From positions 1 through 31,338 of the IMG/VR virus record IMGVR_UViG_3300020123_000220: a stretch of DNA of 31,338 nucleotides, one strand, 5' to 3'. Positions 1-5,610 of the stretch are shown piece by piece. Under the pieces are notes generated by a model, which saw nothing but the letters and a program-made list of their open reading frames with translations, searched no databases and was not told the DNA's origin. This DNA comes from a virus. The position numbers and the translations under genes were made by a program. Position 1 is the first letter of the stretch. Every line of letters begins with the position of its first letter.

Positions 1-818
1 CACGGGATCTCGCCGATGCCGGCTGCCCGGATGACGGTCGCCTGCTCGCGGAGCATCGCGGCCTGGATCTGGGCCTCGAGCTCGTCGCGCTGGAGCTCGG
101 CGATCTTCTGCTCAGCGCGGACATCCCGGAGGGCGAGCATCCGCGCGGCCGTCTCCGGATCCGCGTCGATCACAAGCTCGTCGGCAGCGCGCGGGTACAT
201 CGCAGCGAGAGCGCGTCTGGTCGCTTCGGAGCCGTCGACGGGCGGCTCGGTCCGGCTCTGGACGTGGTCCCAGAAGGCGGCCTCGCGTTCGATGATCGAC
301 GCCTCGGCGTCGGCGGACCGCTGGATCCGGTAGAGCAGGACAGCATCGGCGCCGGGCTTCAGGAGCGCGACCTCGCCCTCGGGCTCGTCGAGGACCGCCA
401 GTTGATGGAGGACCTGCACGAGCGTGTCGTCGGGAACCTCATCGGTTCCGGGCTCGCCGTAGCCGGTGGCGCGCGCCGAGAACTTGAGCTCGATCGGCTT
501 CCGGCCGGCCCGGCGGTCGATGCTCGCCAGCATGAACGGGTGCTCGGCGTGCTGGCGGAGGTTGTTGGCCCGTCGGATCCTCACGCCGGTCGCCTCGGTG
601 TACATCCGGGCGATGAGCGGCTCGAGCTCCGTGCCGATTCGCATCGAGACGTTCTCGGGCTGCGGCGGGACGAGGCCGAGCTTCTCCGCCCAGAGGCCCA
701 TCGGGCTCTGCCACTCCGACACGCCGATCGCGGCAGCCGCCTGGCTGGCCCCGATGCCGTTCTCGCGGGCAGCCAGCCACTCGGGTGTCTTCTGGCGGAC
801 CGGCAGGACGACCGTCAT
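1..818 (-). CDS. YqaJ-type viral recombinase / lambda-exonuclease-family nuclease (3' end cut by window edge)
   Basis: Translating the minus strand from ATG 818 gives an open frame of 272 residues that runs off the left edge. Residues 11-50 (PEWLAAREN then GIGASQAAAAIG) match the start of YqaJ-type exonucleases. Acidic and basic residues of a PD-(D/E)XK core follow: E66 in RIGTELEP, D101 in LASIDRR, E110 and K112 in IELKFSAR, and a Gln-rich helix near Q135. The family degrades one strand of duplex DNA to prepare 3' tails for a single-strand annealing partner, and that partner is not in this window. The start overlaps the stop of the upstream HNH gene by ATGA. The C-terminal part (about residues 200-272) is charged and probably helical. 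The family call is based on motifs only but they fit well. Confidence 0.85.
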   Translation of the reverse strand, partial: MTVVLPVRQKTPEWLAARENGIGASQAAAAIGVSEWQSPMGLWAEKLGLVPPQPENVSMRIGTELEPLIARMYTEATGVRIRRANNLRQHAEHPFMLASIDRRAGRKPIELKFSARATGYGEPGTDEVPDDTLVQVLHQLAVLDEPEGEVALLKPGADAVLLYRIQRSADAEASIIEREAAFWDHVQSRTEPPVDGSEATRRALAAMYPRAADELVIDADPETAARMLALRDVRAEQKIAELQRDELEAQIQAAMLREQATVIRAAGIGEIP

Positions 819-1354
819 GCGACGTGCCGCCAGGAGAGACCGCGAACGATGTGATTGACGTTCGTATGGCCGACGCCGAACTGGCGCGCGACGGCGCTCT
901 GGCTGGCCCCGGCGCTCACTCGGCGGCGAATCTCGCGGACCTGATCGGCGGTGAGCTTCGCGGTATTCACGCGCTCGCCGCGGGCCCAGCTCTCCGGATG
1001 CGCGGCCTTCGCCGCGAGCATCAGCCGCGGCAGGGTGCCGTCAAAGATGGTCGGGCTGAGCCGGCCCTTCGCTCGTGCGTCGGCCACGTTGTCGAGCTGG
1101 CTGCCCAGGAACAGGTGCGATGGGCGGACACAGGGCGGGTTATCGCAGCGATGGCAGACGAACATCCCCTCCGGGATCGGTCCGACGGCGAGCTCGTAGG
1201 CGACGCGATGGGCGCGATACCGGTGGCCAGCGACGTCGAAGTAGCCGTAGCCGGCCTCCTGTCGGCCGGCGGTCCACTCCCAGCAGTCGCCGGACGTGTC
1301 GACGCGGGACATGAACCGCTCGAGCAGGGTCGCCTGGGCCTTCCGTGCCGTCAT
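815..1354 (-). CDS. HNH endonuclease with C-terminal helix-turn-helix
   Basis: A 179-residue protein with a zinc-containing HNH nuclease core at residues 24-95 (CWEW near 24-27, AHRVAYEL at 49-55, CHRCDNPPCVRPSHLFLG at 67-84, DN at 88-89). The tail from about 132 (LTADQVREIRR to HIVRGLSW) looks like a resolvase-type HTH. Such free-standing HNH proteins are usually homing-type mobile nucleases of phages. The start ATG overlaps the stop of the preceding small gene (ATGA) and its own stop overlaps the start of the YqaJ gene, so it sits neatly inside the early operon. It is a paralogue of the HNH genes at 4670-5212 and 27585-28025. Target site unknown. Confidence 0.85.
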   Translation of the reverse strand: MTARKAQATLLERFMSRVDTSGDCWEWTAGRQEAGYGYFDVAGHRYRAHRVAYELAVGPIPEGMFVCHRCDNPPCVRPSHLFLGSQLDNVADARAKGRLSPTIFDGTLPRLMLAAKAAHPESWARGERVNTAKLTADQVREIRRRVSAGASQSAVARQFGVGHTNVNHIVRGLSWRHVA

Positions 1355-1587
1355 CCGTCCGTCGCCTGGGCCGTCTCGGCCTTCTCGGTCAGCGACTCCG
1401 CGACGAGGCGGAGATCGCGCTCGACGTCGACGAGCGCGGCCTTCTCGATCTCGTCGAGGACCGGCGCATGCCGGCGGGCGAGGTAGCCGACGCTGTTCGC
1501 GACCTCCGCGACGCGGATCGCCGCGACGTGCAGCGCGACCGCGTCGGATGGCGCGGACATCGTCTGAGAGCCGGTGATCGTCGCCAC
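1351..1587 (-). CDS. Small hypothetical protein, alpha-helical
   Basis: A 78-residue frame starting at GTG 1587, with a GAGGAGG purine tract about 12 bases upstream. An alternative ATG start lies at 1560. The sequence is Ala/Val/Glu-rich and probably forms two helices (VAEVANSVGYLARRHA and DEIEKAALVDVERDLRLVAE). No Cys, no transmembrane segment and no recognised family. It sits between the zinc-finger protein gene and the HNH gene, with its stop overlapping the HNH start (ATGA). The context suggests an early phage protein of unknown role. Confidence 0.6.
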   Translation of the reverse strand: MATITGSQTMSAPSDAVALHVAAIRVAEVANSVGYLARRHAPVLDEIEKAALVDVERDLRLVAESLTEKAETAQATDG

Positions 1588-1655
1588 GGTGGCTGGCTTC
1601 CTCCTCGAATCGCGATGGGCGCCGCCGGTCGACCTCCCGCGCCGACCGGCGGCCG

Positions 1656-2210
1656 CTAGATGGCTGGGACCAGGGGGAGCCCCAGCTGCAGGTCGTTCCC
1701 CGGCGCGGGCGCGGCCTCGAGGTACCGACTCGTGATCGTGGGCTGCTGAGAGGCAGCCGCCGGGGTGGGCAGCGAGACGCCTCGGGAGCTCGAATCGGGC
1801 GCCTCGCGCAGCGCCGGGCTCTGCTCGACGTCACCCCCAGTGGATGGCGGAACAAAGTCGGACGCTGCGCGAGGGGCCGGAGTCAGGCCGTCGCGGGCGT
1901 AGAACGGATTGCCCTCGTGTCGCGAGCTCGGGCACCACTGCCGGGTGCCGGGCTTCATGAAGTACAGGTGGCCGTGGCTCGCGTCCTGCGGGCACGGATC
2001 CCCGTCGCCGAAGTCCCGCTCGCGCCAGATCGCCCGAGAGGGCGTACTCGTGACAGGGGTGGGCATGGGCGCGTCCGCGTGCCTCGCCGCGCCAGGAGCC
2101 GTGCCCCGGTGGGCGCTCTGGCGGCAGCGGTCGGAGCAATAGAGCGGCCGCGGGCCCCTGGTCGGCGGCTCGAACGCCTTGCCGCACTGGCGGCACGCGA
2201 TCGTCGTCAT
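1656..2210 (-). CDS. Zinc-ribbon protein, early region
   Basis: A 184-residue protein. The N-terminus has a CxxC...CxxxC zinc ribbon: C6 and C9 (CRQCGKAF), then C25 and C29 (LYCSDRCRQS). A second Cys/His-bearing region follows at about 66-107 (DPCPQDASHGHLYF and QWCPSSRHEGN). The C-terminal third is Pro/Ser/Ala-rich and looks disordered. Its ATG overlaps the stop of the 26-aa microprotein upstream (ATGA). Zinc ribbons of this kind are frequent in phage early proteins of unknown role, and a nucleic-acid or protein contact is possible but not shown. A gap of about 70 bases with a purine-rich tract follows before the next gene. Confidence 0.65.
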   Translation of the reverse strand: MTTIACRQCGKAFEPPTRGPRPLYCSDRCRQSAHRGTAPGAARHADAPMPTPVTSTPSRAIWRERDFGDGDPCPQDASHGHLYFMKPGTRQWCPSSRHEGNPFYARDGLTPAPRAASDFVPPSTGGDVEQSPALREAPDSSSRGVSLPTPAAASQQPTITSRYLEAAPAPGNDLQLGLPLVPAI

Positions 2211-2287
2211 CGCGACCGTCCCGCCGGGCAGTCCCGGTCGTGCCCGGGCGCCGTGCGCTTCCAGCAGGTACAGCGGACGTCGGTCAT
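2207..2287 (-). CDS. 26-residue Cys/His microprotein
   Basis: This very short frame is supported by perfect packing. Its ATG (2287) overlaps the stop of the 51-aa membrane protein by ATGA, and its stop overlaps the ATG of the zinc-ribbon gene the same way. The translation has C6, C8, H16 and C20 (CTCWK, GHDRDCPAG), which could bind one zinc ion. No family recognised. It belongs to a run of tiny Cys-rich early genes. Without the coupling pattern it would be dismissed as chance, so confidence is moderate. Confidence 0.5.
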   Translation of the reverse strand: MTDVRCTCWKRTAPGHDRDCPAGRSR

Positions 2288-2439
2288 CGCCGGACTCGAC
2301 GGGCGTGGTTTCGATTCCACGAGTCCCGACGTGCCGGCGTCCAGAGGGCGACGGCGAGGAACCCGAGAGCGACGGCCATGAGGCCGGCGACCAGGGCGAT
2401 CGCCTCGAGCCAGCGGGCGACGATGACGAGGACGTCCAT
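2284..2439 (-). CDS. Small single-pass membrane protein
   Basis: A 51-residue protein from ATG 2439, which overlaps the stop of the upstream gene as TGATG. One long hydrophobic segment spans about residues 12-35 (AIALVAGLMAVALGFLAVAL), followed by a very basic tail (TPARRDSWNRNHARRVRR) that would sit in the cytoplasm. No family recognised. Position in the early operon argues against a holin role, and small early membrane proteins often act in exclusion or host takeover, which is inference only. A longer upstream reading (from 2646) is a shadow of the neighbouring gene. Confidence 0.6.
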   Translation of the reverse strand: MDVLVIVARWLEAIALVAGLMAVALGFLAVALWTPARRDSWNRNHARRVRR

Positions 2440-2627
2440 CAGGCCGCCGCCCCGGTCAGATCCTTGGCCTGGGCCCGCTTCCGCCATTCGGGCGTGAAGG
2501 GCCCGGCGCGCTCGATGACCGGCGGGCGGCCAGTCCGCAGAACGGTGCCGATGCAGTCGTTGCAGTAGCGGTGCGTCTCGTGAGGCGTCTGCCGGCCACA
2601 GCCGGGCGTGGCGCAGGTCCGCGTCAT
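2439..2627 (-). CDS. Small zinc-finger protein
   Basis: A 62-residue protein starting at ATG 2627, overlapping the stop of the HTH gene by ATGA. It has four Cys in a zinc-ribbon arrangement: C5, C10 (CATPGCGR), C22 and C25 (YCNDCIG). The rest is basic (EWRKRAQAKD). It resembles the many small phage zinc proteins that may bind DNA or modify host polymerase, but no specific family is recognised. It is coupled on both sides, to the HTH protein upstream and the small membrane protein downstream. Confidence 0.6.
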   Translation of the reverse strand: MTRTCATPGCGRQTPHETHRYCNDCIGTVLRTGRPPVIERAGPFTPEWRKRAQAKDLTGAAA

Positions 2628-2833
2628 GCGACTGCCTCGGCCGCACTCGGCCGGTCGTCCCGGCTGATCCCTGCGGCCTCGAGCCACTGACGCACCGTCT
2701 CTCGGCTGACGCCGAGGGCTTCGCCGATCTCGGTCAGGTTGTAGCGACGCTCGACGTACAGTTCGCGGAGCAGCGCGTCGACCTCACGGCCGGTGCGCGC
2801 TGCCACCGCCTCCTTCGCGAAACTCTTGCGCAT
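2624..2833 (-). CDS. Small HTH DNA-binding protein, first gene of the left early operon
   Basis: A 69-residue protein from ATG 2833. Residues 30-55 form a clear helix-turn-helix (YNLTEIGEALGVSRETVRQWLE) of the sigma-region-4 or transposase type. It is the first minus-strand gene reading left from the divergent region that also serves the plus-strand repressor-like gene, the usual place for a Cro-like or early-operon regulator. It overlaps the next gene by ATGA. Longer readings from 2896 lack support because they would cross the dyad at 2845-2869. The Cro-like role is inferred from position. Confidence 0.7.
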   Translation of the reverse strand: MRKSFAKEAVAARTGREVDALLRELYVERRYNLTEIGEALGVSRETVRQWLEAAGISRDDRPSAAEAVA

Positions 2834-2844
2834 GTGCGGCAGGG

Positions 2845-2869
2845 TTGCATACTCGCGGCGTGAATGCAA
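2845..2869. promoter_or_regulatory. Inverted repeat in divergent immunity region, candidate operator
   Basis: TTGCAT at 2845-2850 and ATGCAA at 2864-2869 are perfect inverted 6-mers with 13 bases between them. The dyad lies 12 bases upstream of the minus-strand HTH start and about 120 bases upstream of the plus-strand repressor-like start, in a locally more AT-rich stretch. This is where a lysogeny repressor would bind. No convincing -35/-10 pair was found on either strand. Confidence 0.4.
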
Positions 2870-2988
2870 TAGGGACAGCGAGTGGATTTTCCACAATCTC
2901 GCCGCGCGATGGCGGGCGACCCGCGCCTCTGCCCGTTCAGCTGGCGCTCGGGCTCCGTAGCCTCGTCCTGGTGGATGACGACGCAGAG

Positions 2989-3345
2989 ATGCGGCGCCGC
3001 TTCGCTTTCGCGCTCCGCGCGGCGATGGCGGCCAAAGGCTGGAAGGCGCCCGATCTAGCCCGCGAGATCCATCGCGATCCGAGCACGGTGAGCCGCTGGG
3101 TCGATGAGAAGGGCCTGCCGAACATCCTTGTCACGAAGGACCTGGCAGCGGCCCTCGGTGTCAGGCCCGAGTTGCTCTTCGACCCGCCCGCGGTGCCGGA
3201 CTATCCGTTGTCGGAGTACCTCGTGCGCGGTGAGGTCGCTGCGGGGCTCGAGGAGGGTATCGAGCGGGATCGTCAACCCCTAGCCGGCGCATGTCGGCCA
3301 GGGCTTCCGCGGTCGCCAGGGCGACGCGCTCGCGCAGCCGGTTGA
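2989..3345 (+). CDS. XRE-type HTH protein, probable lysogeny repressor
   Basis: One of only two plus-strand genes. From ATG 2989 it gives 118 residues. GTG 2971 would add six residues, and neither start has a good ribosome site. Residues 8-45 form an XRE-like HTH (LRAAMAAKGWKAPDLAREI, then DPSTVSRWV) followed by a helix typical of the fold (LAAALGVRPELLF). The middle (YPLSEYLVRGEVAAGLEEG) looks coding, while the last 25 residues have degraded codon use and may be untidy read-through. It faces the minus-strand HTH gene across an operator-like dyad, the classic immunity-region geometry. There is no peptidase domain, so any induction must be by another route. Repressor role is inferred. Confidence 0.65.
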   Translation: MRRRFAFALRAAMAAKGWKAPDLAREIHRDPSTVSRWVDEKGLPNILVTKDLAAALGVRPELLFDPPAVPDYPLSEYLVRGEVAAGLEEGIERDRQPLAGACRPGLPRSPGRRARAAG

Positions 3346-3382
3346 GAACGGCTCGGACATCGGGATCGGTGACGACAGGCAT
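3161..3382 (-). CDS. Hypothetical small protein convergent with the repressor-like gene
   Basis: A 73-residue frame from ATG 3382, preceded by a G-rich tract. The first 40 residues look genuinely coding: high GC at third positions and a helical pattern (DVRAVLNRLRERVALATAEA, then LADMRRLG). The last 30 residues are Arg/Pro-rich and look random. It overlaps the 3' end of the repressor-like gene by about 185 bases in the opposite direction. Either the two genes truly overlap tail to tail or one has a recent frameshift that lengthened its tail. No family recognised. Confidence 0.4.
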   Translation of the reverse strand: MPVVTDPDVRAVLNRLRERVALATAEALADMRRLGVDDPARYPPRAPQRPHRARGTPTTDSPAPRAGRRATRA

Positions 3383-3467
3383 GGCAGCCCCCGGAGCCCG
3401 CCCCATCGCTACCGGCCTGGGGCGCTGGCCGGGCCGTCGCAGGTCCCGGTCTGTCGAGCGGCCGATG

Positions 3468-3505
3468 ATCGGCGCCACGCGTGACAGCTAGCTGTCAGCG
3501 CCGAT
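3468..3505. promoter_or_regulatory. Nested palindrome, candidate operator or regulatory hairpin
   Basis: A perfect 16-bp palindrome TGACAGCTAGCTGTCA at 3482-3497 is enclosed by a second inverted repeat, ATCGGCGC at 3468-3475 and GCGCCGAT at 3498-3505, with six extra bases on the left side. A further dyad, GCCGATGATCGGC (3461-3473), overlaps the left arm. It lies between two divergent genes, 86 bases upstream of the minus-strand start at 3382 and 58 bases upstream of the plus-strand epimerase-like gene. It is a strong candidate for a protein-binding site controlling the epimerase-like gene. Confidence 0.5.
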
Positions 3506-3562
3506 GGTCCGGTCCGGGGGCATGACCGCACAAGGGTCCCGGTACGAACGGGTGGTGCGCCG

Positions 3563-4390
3563 ATGCGCCCGGCCCTGATCCGCGCCCTGTATCTCGTCCT
3601 GGGTCTTGTCATCGGCGTCGCCGGCACCGGCGCGGTCCTCGCATACGGCGCACCGGACCGGCCGTCGACGATCTGCTCGACGTCGACGACGCCCCTGGCG
3701 TTCCGTGAGCCACCACCGCATCTCGCGCCGTTCAGCGACTGGCTACCGCTGCCGCCCGCCCTCGAGCTGCCCTACGTCGACGGCATGCCCGTGTGGACCG
3801 ACGGCAGCTTCCATCCGGGGGAGGCGGTGGCTGACGGGATCCGCGCGTTGAACGCGGGTGATCGGACCGAGGCCGAGCGCCTCGTCGACGTGCTCATGGC
3901 GCACGCCGCTGGCGCGACGTTCCCATATCGGTTCGACTTCGGCGCGCCACCATGGACCCAGAAGGCACCCTGGGTCTCCGCCTACACCCAGGGCCTCGCG
4001 ACGGTGCTCTTCACGCGACTCGGCCGGCCCGAGGCCGCGGCGATCGCCGCGACGCTCGTCCCGAACGCCGCAGGCTGGTACGAGGAGTATCCAGGGGCGC
4101 CTGTCGTGGTGAACGGCGACATCTTCGCGGCGCTCGGGCTGTACGAGTACGGCCACGCGACCGGGGACCAGGCGAGCCTCAGGAAGTCGCTCGCGGCGAT
4201 CGCGCTCGTTCGAGCGCACATCGGCGACTTCTTGACGACGCGGGGCATCTGGTACGACCTCGGCCACACCCAGCGGATCAGCCCGCCGTACTACCAGACG
4301 CTCACCGACGAGTTCTCATGGCTGGCAGGGATCACCGGCGAGTCGTGCTTCAACGACGTCGCGGTGGCCGTCGTCTACGGTCACGGGTAG
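3563..4390 (+). CDS. Membrane-anchored glucuronyl C5-epimerase-like protein (moron)
   Basis: A 275-residue protein on the plus strand. Residues 5-29 are one hydrophobic segment (signal anchor), so the rest should lie outside the membrane. Residues 135-262 match the pattern of the D-glucuronyl C5-epimerase C-terminal domain: WVSAYTQGLATVLFTRLG (137-154), WYEEYPG (172-178), VVNGDIFAALGLYEYGHATG (182-201), IWYDLG (229-234) and YYQTLTDEFSWLAG (243-256). The family converts glucuronic to iduronic acid in polymers or shares that alpha/alpha toroid fold. Activity on a bacterial or phage glycan is inference. It is transcribed alone, opposite to the phage operons, and ends two bases from the convergent gene. 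This is the arrangement of a lysogenic-conversion gene. The active-site residues of the true epimerases were not verified. Confidence 0.65.
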   Translation: MRPALIRALYLVLGLVIGVAGTGAVLAYGAPDRPSTICSTSTTPLAFREPPPHLAPFSDWLPLPPALELPYVDGMPVWTDGSFHPGEAVADGIRALNAGDRTEAERLVDVLMAHAAGATFPYRFDFGAPPWTQKAPWVSAYTQGLATVLFTRLGRPEAAAIAATLVPNAAGWYEEYPGAPVVVNGDIFAALGLYEYGHATGDQASLRKSLAAIALVRAHIGDFLTTRGIWYDLGHTQRISPPYYQTLTDEFSWLAGITGESCFNDVAVAVVYGHG

Positions 4391-4392
4391 GG

Positions 4393-4773
4393 TCAGGGCG
4401 GGCGCGCTCTCGCCAGCTCGATGAGCCGCCGCGGCGCCTCGACACCGACGAAGGCCATCACGGTCATCTCGTGGTCGTCGGTCGCACCTGGACCGGTGCA
4501 CATCGGCTCGTATTCGTCGTCGTACCGGAACAGCCGACCGCAGACCGGACAGCTGAACACGTTGACGCCTTTCTCGCGAAGGTCGACCTCGGCGATCGGG
4601 ACCCGAGCCGGGGCGAGGAGGCTCGCGGCGGTGACGGCCTCCTCGTCCGGTCGAATGAACCTCGGGCGGTTACGCAGCAGTCTTGCGCGAGGCTCGCCGG
4701 CGACGGGCGTCTTCCCGAGCACAGGCTCGGCAACGCTTCCGGCCGCCCGTTTTGCCGGTGTTGGCTTCGTCAT
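4393..4773 (-). CDS. Zinc-ribbon-like protein, start uncertain
   Basis: The convincing part is the last 90 residues: IRPDEEAVTAASLLAPARV, then FSCPVCGRLFRYDD with a CxxC, followed by MCTGPGATDDHEM, which resembles a one-zinc ribbon (two Cys, then Cys and His). The only in-frame ATG upstream is 4773, which would overlap the HNH gene by about 100 bases in another frame and has no ribosome site. It ends two bases from the convergent epimerase-like gene. The HNH gene may have been inserted over the original 5' end. Function unknown. Confidence 0.5.
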   Translation of the reverse strand: MTKPTPAKRAAGSVAEPVLGKTPVAGEPRARLLRNRPRFIRPDEEAVTAASLLAPARVPIAEVDLREKGVNVFSCPVCGRLFRYDDEYEPMCTGPGATDDHEMTVMAFVGVEAPRRLIELARARPP

Positions 4774-5212
4774 ACGGATGACCGTTGATGCATACGCTGA
4801 CGATCGGCGGTCCTTTGCGTCGGCCCTTCGCCTCCATGTCGGACTTGTTGTCGGCGTCGGTGCCGAGCCAGAGATGGTCGGGTCGTACACAGCGCCGATT
4901 GTCGCAACGGTGGAGCACCCACAGTCCATCGGGGATCGGCCCGTGGTGCAGCTCCCAGGACACGCGATGGGCCTTCAGGGGCACGCCCCGGTGCGGCGCG
5001 GACAGCTGGCCGTAGCCGGTGTCCTTCAGCGACCCGATCCACACCCAACATGGCCCGAGCTCGGCGCGCACCACCGGCCCGTTCCGGTCGACCTTCGGCC
5101 AGAACCGGGAGTCGATCGAAGCGGACCGGCGATTGCGCCGAAGAACGAGGGCGGCGAGACCCTCCTGGCCCACGGCGGTAGCATGCATCCGCCGTAGCGT
5201 AGCACATAGCAT
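4670..5212 (-). CDS. HNH endonuclease with C-terminal zinc ribbon
   Basis: About 180 residues from ATG 5212 (alternative ATG 5188); neither start has a clear ribosome site. The HNH core reads CWVWIGS, then KAHRVSWELHHGPIPDG, then LHRCDNRRCVRPDHLWLG and DADN, the same family as the HNH genes at 815-1354 and 27585-28025. After the core comes a zinc ribbon (CINGHPYDEANTG, then RCRACAREDARRRR), which replaces the HTH seen in the two paralogues. Such ribbons probably help DNA recognition. It lies at the end of the tail operon, starting two bases after the previous gene's stop, and is a probable homing-type insertion. Confidence 0.8.
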   Translation of the reverse strand: MLCATLRRMHATAVGQEGLAALVLRRNRRSASIDSRFWPKVDRNGPVVRAELGPCWVWIGSLKDTGYGQLSAPHRGVPLKAHRVSWELHHGPIPDGLWVLHRCDNRRCVRPDHLWLGTDADNKSDMEAKGRRKGPPIVSVCINGHPYDEANTGKTGGRKRCRACAREDARRRRASRKTAA

Positions 5213-5214
5213 GG

Positions 5215-5547
5215 CTACCCATAAGTGTAACCGGAGGAGACGCCCACCACGTCGGTATTGTTTGCAAACCCTTCGTAGTAATCGTTGATTTGGGCGACCT
5301 GCCACCAGTTGAAGATCGCCGGCACGTTCACCGTGAGGACGTACGCGTCGAGGATCTTCTGCGCCGCGGTGTCGGCCGCCGTGGCGCCCAGCTCGAGCGT
5401 GACCGCCCGGGCCGAGACCGAATCGAACACGGTCGTCCGGTGGATGTTCACGAGCGCCGTGTCGCGCTTTCGCCACGTCGCGATGTTCGCCGCGCCGTTC
5501 CCCATGACCGTCGGGGCGATGAGCTGGGCCGGGGTGTAAACCGCCAT
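5215..5547 (-). CDS. Small hypothetical tail-region protein
   Basis: A 110-residue protein from ATG 5547 with a strong ribosome site (AAAAGGAG, 8 bases upstream). It is neutral, rich in Ala, Thr and Val, and ends in a glycine/tyrosine tail (VSSGYTYG). No signal peptide, Cys or transmembrane segment. No family recognised. It is separated from the glycosidase-like gene by about 60 bases and has its own ribosome site instead of an overlap, so it may be expressed at a different level. A minor virion or receptor-binding accessory protein would fit the position but is not shown. Confidence 0.65.
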   Translation of the reverse strand: MAVYTPAQLIAPTVMGNGAANIATWRKRDTALVNIHRTTVFDSVSARAVTLELGATAADTAAQKILDAYVLTVNVPAIFNWWQVAQINDYYEGFANNTDVVGVSSGYTYG

Positions 5548-5610
5548 GTCGAGTTCTCCTTTTCTCGGGCTAGCAGGACGACCACGCCGTCCCGGAATGG
5601 TCGCGTGGGG

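Noticed and set aside
264-1486. Plus-strand ORFs at 264-854, 466-858 and 785-1486
   Set aside because: They are antisense shadows of the YqaJ-type and HNH genes, whose minus frames carry recognisable motifs.
5580-5606. Inverted repeat CCACGC/GCGTGG between the glycosidase-like gene and the next gene as a terminator
   Set aside because: Only six base pairs with a long loop and no T-run; common by chance in such GC-rich DNA.
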